64,000 nucleotides of DNA from Malus domestica (lineage: Eukaryota; Streptophyta; Magnoliopsida; Rosales; Rosaceae): contig NC_091666.1 in NCBI RefSeq assembly GCF_042453785.1, positions 18,806,501-18,870,500 on the forward strand. Reading direction: 5' to 3'. Of the stretch, positions 24,151 to 37,470 are shown piece by piece. Within the stretch, counting starts at the first letter, position 1. Every line of letters starts with the position of its first letter. Under the pieces are notes generated by a model. The model saw only the letters and a program-made list of their open reading frames with translations, did not search any database and had not been told where the DNA came from. Both the position numbers and the translations under genes were made by a program.

Positions 24151-24332
24151 TTTTTTTTTTTTTTTTTTTTTTTTAAGTACATCGATATTTTTACATTAGG
24201 GGGAGGAAGAGTTCGGCTAAGCCACACTATGGGCAGTCTAATTTAGTATCGAATTCATCATCCACGAGATTCGAACTGAAGACCTCTCACTCCTAAATGA
24301 AGAGGAATACCACCAGACTGTAGTACTGAGCG
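24151..24332 (-). mobile_element. tRNA-derived SINE
   Basis: On the minus strand it reads ACAGTCTGGTGGTATTCC (A-box region), then CAGTTCGAATCTCG (B box), and ends in a long poly-A, seen as the T-run at 24151-24174. Flanks AGATTATGGTAC (24139-24150) and AGATTAAGGTGC (24333-24344) are a target duplication with two differences. The structure is that of a pol III-transcribed SINE copied by LINE machinery. Confidence 0.8.
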
Positions 24333-24476
24333 AGATTAAGGTGCTTTAAAAAAAACAGCTTAATCTAGACAAAAAAAAAAAAAAAAAAAGTGTTTCCTTC
24401 AAAATATGATGTCAATGACGGTAGAAAAGCAAAAGTAGGGTTTGTCATGCTTCTAAAAAAGTGTTTCTTTTCGAAT

Positions 24477-24628
24477 GAAAACTAATGAAAAGGGTTTGAA
24501 AACTTTGAGTTTTAACGATAAGAACAAAATAAAGGGTAAAGTGAATAGTACCAGGATTGAATTTTTAGTGTAAAAATATGGTTTTTCGTTAAAGTGAACA
24601 GTACCAGAAGTTTTTCGTTAAAGTTCCC
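24477..24628 (-). mobile_element. MITE, second copy of the 10567-10719 family
   Basis: It is near-identical to 10567-10719 over its length (for example GGTAAAGTGAATAGTACCAG and GTAAAAATATGGTTTTTCG). It begins TGAAAACTAATG and ends TTAAAGTTCCC. It lies about 500 bp downstream of the HMA5-like stop codon. Confidence 0.75.
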
Positions 24629-25439
24629 TTTTTTCAAAGCATAGTAATCAATGCCTATTTAATGAAATTTTTAAATGACAAGAATACCCTCATATATTTA
24701 CTTAAAATTACAATTTTGACCCTACATTATTGTCTTTGATAATTATTATAGGGGAAACTTGATATAACTCCAATTTTTTGAGCCAATAGTAGGAATGGTC
24801 TAATTTATTAAAATAAGTCCAATTCTTTAAATTTAATTATCTAATTATCAATAATTATCTCTTAAAAAAAAACTTATTGTAAAAATCAAATTTCTTCCTA
24901 ATTATCTCTTTGATTATCTCTTTTTATATATTTTTTTTGTTATTTCTTGTTCTTCCTCCTGTTTTAACCCATTTATAGATTTTTTTTTTTTAATTTTTAT
25001 AATCAACATATATCACAGGTTAATTGTATTTATCTACCTATATGACAGATTCTTTTTTGTAGTCAACCTGTTACAGATTAATGTGTCTTGCTTGTAGGTA
25101 TATTATGTCTTTTTCTATCTTTTAGTTAGGTTTCATATCTCACTTATAGGTATAATATACATTCATATATTTTGCTACTTGAGTTAGGGTAGAATGTTTT
25201 GCAGATAGATTTATGTTAGTATATTAATTTTTTTTTTTGTTTATAAGATATTAATTAGATATTTTGGAGTTGAAAACTGCATAATATTAAAAGATTTTAA
25301 TTGATTTTTAATATTTTTAGAAAATATAAAAGCAGTATAAAAGAAATAAAAACATATAATTAAATAACTGGAGTCATTCCTAAAAATACTCTATGTTTTT
25401 TGACCTGGATCTAAAAGCCCCATTATTATATCACTTTAA
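24629..25439. other. AT-rich intergenic DNA
   Basis: No gene, RNA or clear repeat is visible. Low-complexity A/T runs dominate. Confidence 0.5.
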
Positions 25440-25444
25440 CTATC

Positions 25445-26775
25445 TGTTGATCCCAAAAACTACCACGCCTATGTGGCGCGCAGGCCGAGTAATCTATAAG
25501 CTAACTACGTCCTTCGGTGAATGCAGGGCGTGCCAACTCGTCGGCCAAGCTCGGCCGAGGAGTAAATTTGTTGATGTTGCGTTGGGTGCGTGACTGACTT
25601 ATGCGTCTTGCGATTGCGACCGAGGAAGGAACACGTCTCGGCCTCTTGGGTTCTCGAACCGGAAGACAAGGCTACTATTCTTACGAAGTTCACGAATCGT
25701 CGTCGTTGGATTCGATCACTGTGATGGTATTCGTCAGAGTAAACTCACGCCGAATCGACACCAAAGTGTAAGGGCACAAATACTCAAAGCAGATATGAGT
25801 CTTAATAGTGAACATGGTTCGGCCATCTGAATGCCGAACTCTAAATCCTACTTGAGAGTATCCAATCATAAAATAACTCAGCGTGCAATGCGCCGAGCTC
25901 AGTAAGCTGTAACACCTCGCTTCGCCAAGAAGGCTAACGAGATAACCTCAATCAATAAGGCTTTGGAAACCCTTCTCGACCAAGACTTGGATAGGTAACC
26001 AACCGTTATCGCCGCAATGCTGTTGATGCCAACGGAAGATGTTACGAGATCGGATGATTCTACGGTGACAGAGCTATCTATGCCGACTGAAGATATCACC
26101 GGTTGCTTTCACAGTGCTGTTGATGCCAACGGAAGATGTGTCAGCAAAAAGAGAAAATAAAAATCTCAAAGTTGTTGAGAGAGTTTGCGCAGGGTAGTTG
26201 TGTGTTGAATTGGAGGGGCCTTTCCGTTGCCATTGCATCTGTATTTATAAGACTGAAGTACTTGGCTTGCACGGTCATATAATGTTGCAGAGTCTGACTA
26301 CAACTCTACCTCGCAGAATGAAATCTGATTCGTGGCATAGGCTGGCTGACTTTTCAAACAAAATATAAAAACTATCTAGGCTTATCCCATCATGACCAAA
26401 GACCTAGCTTACCTAGGCTTCTCTCTCCACCATCAAATCCTAGGCTTATCACATCACTACCAAAAGCCAAGCCTACCTAGGCTTCTCCATCCGTGCATGC
26501 ATTAGTCCATTTGCAGTTCTATGACTATCATTTGCATGCTTCACTATTTGATGTCACGCATATCCCAATATCCCTTCTTCAATTGTGATTTAGATAAATA
26601 TTAGGTTTAAAATAATTTAATATATTATTAAGAGATAATATCATGATTATCACAATATTATTTCTCAATAATAATTAAAAATTATTTCAACCACTTTATC
26701 ATCCAACGGTTTAAAATTTTGTTCATTTAACAGCCTTGATCACTTGGGCTGATAGGGTAAAATTGGGCCCAAACA
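25445..26775 (-). mobile_element. Solo LTR (1331 bp), minus orientation
   Basis: On the minus strand it begins TGTTTGGGCCCAATTTTACC and ends TTTTTGGGATCAACA, flanked by the 5-bp duplication CTATC at 25440-25444 and 26776-26780. A TATA box, CTTATAAATACAGATG on the minus strand, lies near 26250. No internal region or second LTR adjoins it. The family is not identified. Confidence 0.85.
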
Positions 26776-26780
26776 CTATC

Positions 26781-27482
26781 ATATTGCCTTTAGTCATTTA
26801 ACACATTTACATCAATTTATATAAAAGTTTACAAAACACTCGGATACTATACTTTTTTTTTTTTAATTTTGTTAAAAGCACTTTTTCCAAAAAAGTTTAC
26901 CATGTAAGACTATATTAGAGTTGCACACTTGTATGTTGTAACATCTCATATAGACTAAGGATTATAGAGATTGATTTCAATAATACTTGTACACTAATAA
27001 GAGGAGTGTGTTATAAGGATTTTATAGCTAAAACAATTGTGATACCTAATCAGATATGAATCTAAAGTTTAGGTGATAAAGTCTTGTTCGAGTAGGATTA
27101 CATGATGGGAAGTTCCCTACTCAGATTTCACCTCTTTTACTATATAACAAGGATCCCCACTTTCACACTCAATACACAAAAATAACCATTCTAGCCCCAT
27201 TGAATAGAGTTGTGATAAGGAGAGTGAAAGAGAGTAGACCATTTGTTTACGTTACAGAGTTGTCACGATACAAGAAGACATGCAAACGTTCAGAAGATTG
27301 CTCAACGGAAGTTCCAACAATACCAAACAAGCCCTTATTAACTTGATAGTGAAGTAAAACATTGCACATGTCAAAGTATACATTGACATTTAACGTTGCC
27401 GGCCAGGCTCAAGTCACGCGAAAAGGCCATTATTCTTATTCTAACAGCACTTCGAATCACATATATGGATTCTCACATCACA
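26781..27482. other. Intergenic DNA downstream of the theta GST
   Basis: I see no gene. It is AT-rich with mixed-composition stretches near 27100-27330, and contains the 3' flank of the minus-strand GST gene. Confidence 0.45.
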
Positions 27483-30400
27483 TCACATCTTTGAACGCAC
27501 AGCTGCTCTATCGCTGGAATCGGTCTTGTTGCTTGCTCCCATCAACCGCCGCTCTTGAAATCTTGTTTTGGCCCTGAAGAGAACTTCATGTACTTCATCG
27601 AAGTGAGGTCTGGTCGCATTTTTAGTATCCTCAATCCACTGTAGAACTCTCTTGTGCGGGCCAAGTATACGATTGCGGTCCTTCTCATCTACAAGCTACA
27701 GACAGAATGAAGCGTTAAGATATCACGTGATGTCATCCGCAAATGAAGGCTGTTTTCTTTATAATGTATAATCTTTTACTACAGAGAATGACCGGACCAA
27801 TAGATCCTCTTCCACAACCAAAGTAAAAATCCGGTAGAGATCACATAGGGGCTCATCCTATCTTCAGACAGAACCACAACTGGTTAATCTAACATCGATA
27901 GAGTGGAGTAAGGTTATTTCAAACTTGCAGAGTTGAATGTTTCCCCAATAAATTTACGATGTTGGTACAGGCACTGCCTATATAATTTTCTGTATCTAAT
28001 TTCTATGGCCAGTTTAGCTCAGTAGATTACATCATTCCCATGATGTCACAAAACATCAATAGAACGGAACAAATCCAGTAGACAACAATAGTATGGTTTT
28101 ATTTATCTCAAGCCAATAGAAATCTTGAATATATAAGGAGAATGACTTGATAGATTCCCTTCTAGATAGTAAGCTAGAAATAGAGCAACATTCAAAATTT
28201 AGCAGACTAAGAACACGTCAAAGGTGGAAGGATGACGCGTTTTTTACCACTTTTCATAAATAATTAACACACCAAGAAACCATTGCTTCAATCAACTGTA
28301 AATTTTAATACGTCATCTCTCATCGTGTACTACTTTTTACCTATTTACTTCATCAGTAGAATTTGGTTCATTATACATGACAAGTTGAAGAAAATCCTTC
28401 CGAACCCACAAACCCATTCCAATTATTTAAATGAAATTGACCCATAAAGCAACATTTATAAGCATGAGTCGCATCTATTTACCTCAAGTTGCATGATTTC
28501 ACAAACCATGCTGAGATCTGCTATGGATGGTTTGAGGCCACCCACCAAGAATTTTCCATTACCTTGGAGCCAAATCGACTCTATTTTTGACAAAGAGGAG
28601 GACAAAAGTTTCTCAGCTTCAGCAGCTGCTTGTGGATTCAATGGAAGTCCAAGCACGGGTGCAAGTACAGTATTTAGAACGTATGGTGCTGAAAGAGATG
28701 CATCAAAGGAAAATAAATAAGACAAGGGGAAACCAAAGCAGGTACTTTACTGTTCAAATATGTATCTTGTTGAGGGCGACATGACAACAAAGAATAACCA
28801 AAAATTATATTGTGTCAACGGTATATTGCTCGCTACTGAAGACAGATGTATGTATGTGAAAATTCAATAGCCAATGAAAAATGCAATCTAATGCAGCATG
28901 AACCATAACTACATATCTATCACTGCCATAGGAAGAATGCATGTGATTTAAACAAACACTTTAATAACAACAAAGTAAATACATTGAGATTTAAACTGGC
29001 TGAAAGTAGTGCATCTGCAAGTTGAAAAATAATACATACAAATCTGTTTAACAGAAAACGAGGTACAGGTACTCGCGGATGGCTGAATCTAAATGATTAT
29101 CATTATTATTCTTATTTCTTTCCACATTTTGTGCATATATTTTCAACAATGAGAACCAAATACCACTGACAAAGACTATACAATTGAGGCTTTTTTCATT
29201 TCTGGGGCCTGAAACTAACCAGTCATATATCACTGAATTCAAACTCACAAATTTCTACCTGAGTCACTGGCTCACTGCACATAGGTTCTTTTATGTATAA
29301 CACATAGGTTCTTTTATGTATAACTGTATAGGTATATAATAAATCTCCCTAGCAACAGCTCATCAGATAGAAAGAAGTTAAATCGCTGAAGAATAGAATC
29401 ATCTATATACAGTTATTAACAACTTTTCTTACTGCAAGCTGCAAGGAGAAAGCAGAATCAAATGCGACCAGACTAAAGAAATCAGAAGCATAATTTGGTA
29501 GACAAGTATAGAGACCTGCGCCACGGCGTAAGTTAGAGTGATGCCAATCCAATACTGAGTTGATTTTAGCTCTCCTGAAAAGGTCAGCTGGATACCTTAA
29601 AGCACAAAAAGGAAAGGTTATTTACAGAACTATAGATAAAAATGATAAACCATTTGAGAGTATGAAACACTTTTGAAACAGAAGCTGCATGAACCCAGAT
29701 GCCACGATATTTCCTTGGAAAATGATATTTTGGTTTAATGTAAGTGTGTCCTTAATAATTGATAAAGTAACTAAAATATCATAATTACCAAGCTTGCATT
29801 GCTAACTTTTGTTGGCCATAATTATAATTCTGCTCTACATTATTAGAAATTCTGAACTTTGACAAGAAAACAATAAGAAATTCCAAAAAAAACGACTTTT
29901 ATTTGTGCTTCCTTTTCTTTGGATCTTCAGAGATGATCTGAAGTGCGAGAAAATGTAAGTTCCATTTGTCTAAGAGCAGTATGTATTGTAATTCATCAAA
30001 ATAAATTGAATACAAACTCACAAGGCAAAGTATTGAGCATGTCCATATCCAAATTACATAACCAAACCCATGCCATTTATGTCAAAAGAATTCACGGCAA
30101 CAAGGAAGCAACAAGACTTACCAATGATCTGCTACTCCAGGAAATGCACAAGCAAGATAAACAAGAATTGCATGACTGACAAAAAGAAGGAACGGATGAA
30201 TAAACTGAATAGAGAAAACCTAAAATAGTTACTACAGTGTACAAAACACGAAATATAATTAATTACCTTTCAAAGAGATTAAATCTCCCATCAGCAATAG
30301 CAGGAACTTGTCCCATAGGGTTTATTTCTACATATCATATAAAAAAAACAAAACAAAAAACAAAAAACCATGAGCCATTCAGCAGATACCATCCCACTCA

Positions 30401-31204
30401 TCCAGCATAGAATCCTTCTCTCTTTTTCTTGTAAGCTTCAGTGGGACACCACATTAGCAATATAAAAAACATGATGGTAAAAAGATTAAAACATATTGTT
30501 TCATCACTTGCGAATTAACCCCGATCATTCAATGATCTTCTTGAGTGATTTCTCTGAGAGGACACTCGAAAGTCATATACGTCCCACAAGTACTTGTTTT
30601 TCCATTTTTCACCAACATGGTTATCATTCAATAAGAAACATCAGTTCAAAACTATTGGGTCCCAAATAAGTTTGCGGACTTAAACGTAGCCAAGTCGACT
30701 AAGGGCACGTACCCCGTCTGCACCCAAGTTCGAATCCCCATCCCCGTAGTTTAGATTAGATTAGAATATCATCTCCATCCAAAAGAAAAAACTTACCCAA
30801 ATAAGTTTATAACCAATTTATTAGTCCAGAAAATAGAAAAAACAAAATAAATTCACTGATCACCAAACATAAACCTGAATTGAATCGAAATTAACATATG
30901 TAGACATACTTTTGAATTCAGGAGACAAGTGTTGACGTTTGGATATGTCCATCTTAATCTCCTCGAACTCTATTCCATTTACCCTTTCACAACACGGAAA
31001 AAAGAAACGTGTAAAAAATCAGACCGCAAAAACAACAACCCAGATTCAAAAACTAGGAAATTTGTCAATCTAATTATAGAAATAACAACAAAAACCTTAA
31101 AATTTGGAAACAAGAGAAAAAAAGGAAAGTATGGATTACTTGAGGAAGATTAAAATTGCACGAGATGGTTGTGACAATCTATCGACGTATACTTTCAGCT
31201 TCAT
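27483..31204 (-). CDS. GSTT1: Theta-class glutathione S-transferase
   Basis: Seven minus-strand exons: 31204-31140, 30983-30910, 30327-30267, 30175-30122, 29595-29516, 28688-28483 and 27695-27483. All use GT-AG borders and compatible phases, giving 250 residues (Arabidopsis GSTT1 has 245). The N-terminal thioredoxin-like domain holds the theta catalytic Ser (MKLKVYVDRLSQPSR, Ser11) and the glutathione-binding NPMGQVPAI and FESHAIL. The helical C-terminal domain has VLGLPLNPQAAAEAEKLL and KPSIADLSMVCEI. Theta GSTs conjugate glutathione and reduce organic hydroperoxides. The protein ends in Ser-Lys-Met, a peroxisomal targeting signal type 1 variant, as the Arabidopsis theta GSTs end in SK-type tripeptides, so it likely acts in peroxisomes. 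It is intact as far as can be seen. Confidence 0.93.
30674..30795 (+). mobile_element. tRNA-derived SINE in GST intron 2
   Basis: TAGCCAAGTCGACTAAGG (A box) and AAGTTCGAATCCCCA (B box) are followed by a GATTAGATTAG tail. The 13-bp duplication CCCAAATAAGTTT occurs exactly at 30661-30673 and 30796-30808. It is antisense to the host gene. Confidence 0.8.
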
Positions 31205-31414
31205 TTCTTCTTTTTGGTGAATTTTCTCTTCATTCTTTGTCATGCCACGGGTCAAGGATTTTGATGTTGATCAGCTTTATGAGTGACTCTGTAGCTTCTG
31301 ACCTTTTGTGCCTTGAGCTTTATCCGGTTTTATATCTTCGCGGCAATTATTGGGATCGTCCGGATGAAGTAGATGGACCTGGATTGGGTTGGGTTGGACT
31401 GGGTTGGTCTGCGT
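31205..31414 (-). promoter_or_regulatory. Proximal promoter of the theta GST
   Basis: On the minus strand GATATAAAACC (31336-31326) lies about 120 bp upstream of the start codon and is a reasonable TATA box. A hAT-like element begins only about 210 bp from the start codon, leaving a short promoter. Confidence 0.4.
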
Positions 31415-34400
31415 TAGGTTTAGCAATTTTTAACACGACTCGATAATTTGCGACACGACACAATACTAAATTAATAGGTATTCAGGTCGACACAAAAACG
31501 AATCATGTCGTTATTGGGTAACCTAATAAACACATGGTAAGATAACGGGTTGATTCGGGTATACACATGAATAACACAATATACGATAAGCAAAATATTA
31601 ATTTTATAATTTTATAACCCTAAAAAAATACTATAATAATTATCTCTACTAATTAATGAAACCCTCTGTGTCAACCAAAAGATGGTGAAAAGACAATTTA
31701 GTCTTCTATCACACAAAACAAATGATGGGCAATAATATAATTTCACAAGTCTAAATTTTACTGTTTTTTATTGAAATCTCACCTACAAATGATGTTAAAA
31801 TATCTCTAATATTTAAAATTAAAAATAAAATTAAAAAAAAAACCAAAAATCTCCCACTCCCCCACGTTTTCTCTCTCTCTCTCTCCTTCTCATTTTCTAA
31901 AAAATTCATATACACAAAGTGTGTAGGCAAATGCTAGTATATATTAATTTAACAATTTTATACCCCTAAAAACTATAATAATTATATATATATATATATT
32001 AAATTAAATATTAAATATATATTTATATTTATATTAAATTAAATATACATATCATTCAATTTCTTAAGTGTTATATGTACAAAATAAATAAATTTAAATC
32101 TACTTAATAAATATATATATATATATATCATTGAACTTGATGGGATACGAATTCTACAAAACTAATTTCAACGATCCAACCGTCAAACTTGTTTGTATAT
32201 ACTTCGAGATAACATCAGCAAAAAATCGCAAAAACAAAACATTCAAAGATCAAGTAACAGGACAAAACTTTTCGACGGTTATCAACGAAAAATCACAATT
32301 TAACAGTTATTTTAACTCCGATTTGGATGATTTTTTACAGCTACACTCCTTGACCCTATATGAATACAATGAATGAACTCGATTTTCAATTTAAAATATT
32401 TACACTAGTGGATACTATAAAATTTTATGTTATACTTAATGAAAGTATGAATAAACTATTAAGTGTTAATGAGATACGCATTATACGAAACTAATTTCAA
32501 CGATCCAACATTTAAACATGTTTGTATATACTTTGAGATCGCATACGCCAAAAATTAAAAAAAAAAAAACATTCAGAGATCAAGTAACAGGACAAAACTT
32601 TTTGACGGTTATAAACGAAAAATCAAGATTTAACGGTTATTCTAACTTCGATTTTGATGATTTTTTACAGCTACACTCCTTGACCCTATATGAATATAAT
32701 GAATGAATTCGATCTTCAATTTAAAATATTTACACTAGTAGATACCACAAAATCTTATGTTATACTTAATGAAAGTATAAATAGACTTTAAGTGTTAGTG
32801 AATCTATCGTTTTGATGGGATATGCATTATACGAAACTAATTTCAAAGATTCAACCGTCAAACTTGTTTGTATATGCTTTAAGATCGCATACGCCAAAAA
32901 TCACAAAAATCAAACATTCAGAGAACAAGTAACGGGACAAAAAATTTCGACGGTTATCAACGAAAAATCACGATTTAACGGTTATTTTAACTTCGATTTT
33001 GATGATTTTTTACAGCTACACTCCTTGACCCTATATGAATACAATGAATTAATTCAATCTTCAATTTAAGATATTTACACTAGTGTTATGAATAAACTCT
33101 TAAGTGTGAGTGAATCTATCGTTTTGATGGGATATGCATTCTATGAAACTAATTTCAATGATCCAACCGTCAAACTTGTTTGTATAAGCTTCAAGATCGC
33201 ATACGCCAAAAATCGTAAAAAAAAAAACATTCAAAGATCAAGTAACAAGACAAAACTTTTCGACGGTTATCAACAAAAAATCACAATTTAACGGTTATTT
33301 TAACTTAGATTTTGATGATTTTTTTACAGCTACACTCCTTGACCCTATACAAATACAATGAATGAACTCGATCTTCAATTTAAAATATTTACACTAGTGG
33401 ATACCACAAAATTTTATGTTATACTTAATGAAAGTATGAATAAACTTTTAAGTGTTAGTGAACCTATTATTTTGATGGGATACATATTCTACAAAACTAG
33501 TTTCAACGATCCAACCGTCAAATATGTTTGTATATACTTCGAGATCACATACGCCAAAAATTGCAAAAAACAAACATTCAGAGATCAAGTAACGGGACAA
33601 AACGTTTCGACGGTTATCAACAAAAAATCACAATTTACGGTTATTTTAATTCCGATTTTGATGATTTTTTACAGCTACACTCCTTGACCCTATATGAATA
33701 TAAAGAATGAACTCAATCTTCAATTTAAAATATTTACACTAGTGGATCACAAAATCTTATGTTATATTTAATGAAAGTATGAATCAACTCTTAAGTGTTA
33801 ATGAATCTATTGTTTTGATGGGATACGCATTCTACGAAACTAATTTCAACGATCCAACCGTCAAACTTGTTTGTATATGCTTCGAGATCGCATACGCTAA
33901 AAATCACAAGAAACAAACATTCAGATATTAAGTAACGGGACAAAACTTTTCGATGGTTATCAACAAAAAATCACAATTTAACGGTTATTTTAACTCTGAA
34001 TTTGATGATTTTTTACAGCTACACTCCTTGACCATGTATGAATACAATGAATGAACTCGATCTTCAATTTAAAATATTTACGCTAGTGGTTATGTTATAC
34101 TTAATGAAAGTATGAATAAACTCTTAAGTGTTAGTGAATCTATTGTTTTGATGGGATACACATTCTACGAAATTAGTTTTAACGATCCAACCATCAAACA
34201 TGTTTGTATATATTTCGAGATCGCATATGCCAAAAGTTGCAAAAAACAAACATTCAGAGATCAAGTAATGGGACAAAAAATTTCGACGGTTATCAACGAA
34301 AAATCACGATTTAATGGTTATTTTAACTCCGATTTTGATGATTTTTTATAGCTACACTCCTTGACCCTATATGAGTACAATGAATGAATTCAATCTTCAA

Positions 34401-34861
34401 TTTAAAATATTTACACTAGTGGATATCACAAAATCTTATGTCATGATGATCGATGAAAATTGAGGATTTTGTAAAAGGAATAACATGCAAGCTTTGAGTT
34501 CCATTGGCAAGGTTTAAACATTTGAGAAAGGCTTCACAACCTTGAAAACAAAAACTCTTTCATTTTGCATATCCTTGCACATTTAATATTTTGTAATAGA
34601 CTAGTAGTGTATAAATGTTTGTTTATTAGGCTCTTATTTTCGAGTGTAAATATAGTACTTAAACGACAAATGTGTTTTAATGTTTTGAAGTAATATTTAT
34701 GTGGCAATGTGTGGTATGTGAAAATTTAAGAAAAAATATATATTTTTCTTAAAGGGTCATAGCGGGTCTGGTCACTTTACCTTATTAATGACCCATTAAG
34801 ATAACGGGTGTGACACGAAAATGACACAAACACGACAGACATGACCCGTTTGTCAGGCCTA
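31415..34861. mobile_element. hAT-like element containing a long tandem array
   Basis: The left end TAGGTTTAGCAATTTTTAAC and the right end, TAGGCCTGACAAACGGGTC on the minus strand, are divergent inverted ends. Both are followed by GACACGAC/GGGTAAC-type subterminal words, as in the GGGTCG-rich MITE at 46612-47041. I found no target duplication, so the exact borders and superfamily are tentative. Most of the inside is the tandem array; no transposase is seen. Confidence 0.5.
32131..34440 (+). repeat. Seven tandem copies of a unit of about 335 bp
   Basis: Units start near 32138, 32470, 32814, 33127, 33475, 33818 and 34151, each at GATGGGATACGCATTCTACG or a close variant. Spacings are 313-348 bp. 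Each contains AACGATCCAACCGTCAAAC, GTAACGGGACAAAA, TTCGACGGTTATCAACG and GCTACACTCCTTGACCC. Most units keep an open frame of 60-85 residues (VTGQNFSTVINEKS, then DDFLQLHSLTLYEYNE). Several frames break at different places, so this is more likely repeat than gene. Confidence 0.85.
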
Positions 34862-35495
34862 CTACCAACAACGCCCAAGTTGTATCCTTTATTATTTTTT
34901 GGTTCTGGTAAATTGGAATGAATTAAGGTTTTGATTAATTAAAGAGAGTTTGATTAATTAAAATGTCTCCAACAACATTTTTTTCAATTATACTCAAAAG
35001 AAAACATCTGAACATACAAATTCACTCCCAACCCAGATGCCTAGCTTTTTATTCCTTATTAATATTCATTTAAAGATCTTAAGTTTGATTACGCTCTCTT
35101 TTTCTCACTGTGATTTGTATCATAAAAAAATTCAACTCAATTTTTGATTAGCTTGACCTAATCTCAAATAACGTACCCTCATAAGTAATTTGATCAAAAT
35201 CCTACGCTCTCTTAACACATGGTGACAACAGTAATCGAATGTTTAAGTCTAATTTCCTGTTTTTTAAGAATGAAGAAGAGTGAAGAATGACGGTGCGGAA
35301 CAGAAACAATGAATGCGATCATGTCAAAATAAAAAAGCTAAAAACGAAATAGCTATGTAATAAGTCTTTTGTCTTATCTGATGCTGAAGGCAGATCAACA
35401 CTCACACACTGCGACGTCGTATCAGTCCAACGCAGTCATCCGGCAACCGGTCTTCCAGAAATTGAAACCACTGCTTCACATTGATTGTTAAGTGA
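34862..35495. other. Intergenic DNA without recognised genes
   Basis: No ORF with gene character and no clear repeat is visible; it is moderately AT-rich. Confidence 0.45.
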
Positions 35496-35667
35496 CGAGA
35501 GATTTTTCAGTGTGATCGGTACACGAGGTGGTACATCACGTGCCACTAAATAAATGGTTGGATATGTGTGCTAAAAAGTTAATAAATTAAAAAATAAAAT
35601 TTCCTACCATTTGTTTAGTGACATGTGATGTACCACTTGTTTTTCCGTCACAACTAAAAATTTCTCG
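35496..35667. mobile_element. Palindromic MITE (172 bp)
   Basis: Ends CGAGAGATTTTTCAG and AAAAATTTCTCG are inverted, and internal arms GTGGTACATCACGTGCCACT and AGTGACATGTGATGTACCAC pair over most of the element. TAAGTGA flanks both sides (35489-35495 and 35668-35674). The next base also agrees (C), allowing an 8-bp reading. Confidence 0.8.
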
Positions 35668-35674
35668 TAAGTGA

Positions 35675-37202
35675 CTACCAATGATGAAGAGCCTCGATCT
35701 GCGAGGAACCTGACAGTATGGGCATGGAAATATCGGGAACGTTCAAGCTGCCTGTGGAAGTAGATGTGGGTGCCATTGACTAGCATGGAAGTCAGAGCTT
35801 TTAGTAACTTAGCTACTTACCACTTCCCCATTCCACCATGCTTTTCTGTTTCTGTTTGGCTAAGCAAACCTAACCAATGGTGGCATGGTGCCACAAGGAT
35901 GCATAATACATCAATCTCAAAGGCAAGAGGTCCAACTATAATTAGGAGAAGAACTAGCTAGCTTAAGTAATTGGGTGTATATCACCAATTTGTCATGTCT
36001 TTTAGCACTCATCATGTGATATAATCATAGTTTATCTCATTTTTTTAATAATGTTTCTCATGTTACACATACTGTGTCATTTGGTAATTTTTAAAGAAAC
36101 ATGAGAGAGTTACAAATCTGGATAAAATAGTTTTTTTCCTGCTTTATATTTAGGTTGATGATGACAATTGAGAAAAACTTGCACGATTTTGTGTCTTTTT
36201 CATCTCTCTCCTCTACTAAGGAGAAAGACTGGAAGAAAAAAAAGCGTGTCTATAAAAAATGATCGATGATAGAGAGAAATCAAAAGTTCCACATACAGTA
36301 GCATTCTAGTTAATGCAATTAAGTACAGTGATATTAGATGCATGTATGAATATGAAGTTATGGTATGCCATTCTGCATACAATTTATCAATTGGCAAATA
36401 CATTTCGTCCATTTACCTCTCTTTTTTAGTCGCTCAATATTTTTCTCTAAAAATACTAACTTATCATATTTAACATATCATATTTGTACTATTTTTTTAA
36501 TAAAGATGAGATTCACATGTGTCAGTAAGTTCTACTTCTATTAAAGAAGTGAACAAATGTAGTATAAAAAATGTAGTAACTGTAGCAGTACTCTTCTCTC
36601 TCAGACCGTTTTATCATCATTTACATACTGTTAATAGATATATGAGCTATCCACTCATGAGAAAGGAGCAAGAGGGTGGCAATGTGACATGGTTGAAATG
36701 TTGAGATTTAATCATGAAAATTACATGAATATAGGCAATAACAACTTATTTTGTGTGACCTACGTCCAATTTCTATTTTGTTAGAGGCTGTCTTAAGTTC
36801 AAATTTCATGAATGAAACTCTCCCAAAAATTGGGCTCTTTATGTACTCTTTGTTAGTTCAAGTTTTTAGTACAATATTTTATGATGTTGATATGAAAATT
36901 AGCGTTAAATCGTTAAATCGTAAAGTGACAGATAATACATAGAAAGTCTCACTTTGAGAGAGTGCTCTTAATATTTCTCATTACCAAAACTCATCGAACA
37001 TACAATACATAACCAGGACATGTGACGAGGAGTTTCGGTGATTAGTTTATCAAAAAAAAAATTTAGGGGGTCAAATTTAACTGGAATAATAGTTGAGGGG
37101 GTCAAATCATAATTTACTCCAATTTGAAACATTAAAGAGTGAAACCAAACTGAGAAGCCGAAGAGAGTAATAAGGACAAACAGAGTAGTGAGCTTCAGAA
37201 GG

Positions 37203-37236
<34 letters not shown>

Positions 37237-37340
37237 GGAAGAAAATGGGAAGAGAAACAAGTACCGATACCCACGGTTTAGACTCTCCTTTTTTTTTAAT
37301 ACATAACTCACACCTAAGCAAATCCCACTTCGCTTTCATC
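35675..37340. other. Region upstream of the MCTP gene
   Basis: No gene is recognised. It includes an A-run at 37203-37232 and, at 37343-37363, a (CT)n tract that probably lies at or near the transcription start and in the 5' UTR of the downstream gene. Confidence 0.4.
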
Positions 37341-37427
37341 TCTCTCTCTCTCTCTCTCTCTCTAAAATCTATCAAACCTTACTGCATTGTCCTCCTCTTC
37401 CTTCCTCTCTCAGGACTTGGAAAGAAA

Positions 37428-37442
37428 ATGGCTAAAATCTGA
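37428..37442 (+). promoter_or_regulatory. Tiny upstream ORF in the MCTP leader
   Basis: ATGGCTAAAATCTGA encodes a four-residue peptide just before the likely 5' UTR donor site. If the leader starts in the CT-rich tract upstream, ribosomes would meet this ATG before the main start. Any effect is inference. Confidence 0.35.
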
Positions 37443-37470
37443 GAGCAGCTGCATTTAGCTTCAAACCACG

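Noticed and set aside
30674..30795. A tRNA gene
   Set aside because: A and B boxes are present, but there is no cloverleaf with an acceptor stem, and the 13-bp target duplication marks a SINE.
32131..34440. A repeat-protein gene or a CRISPR-like array
   Set aside because: Units are long, diverged and broken at different places, with stops between them, and the genome is a plant. A tandem repeat within a transposon is the simpler reading.
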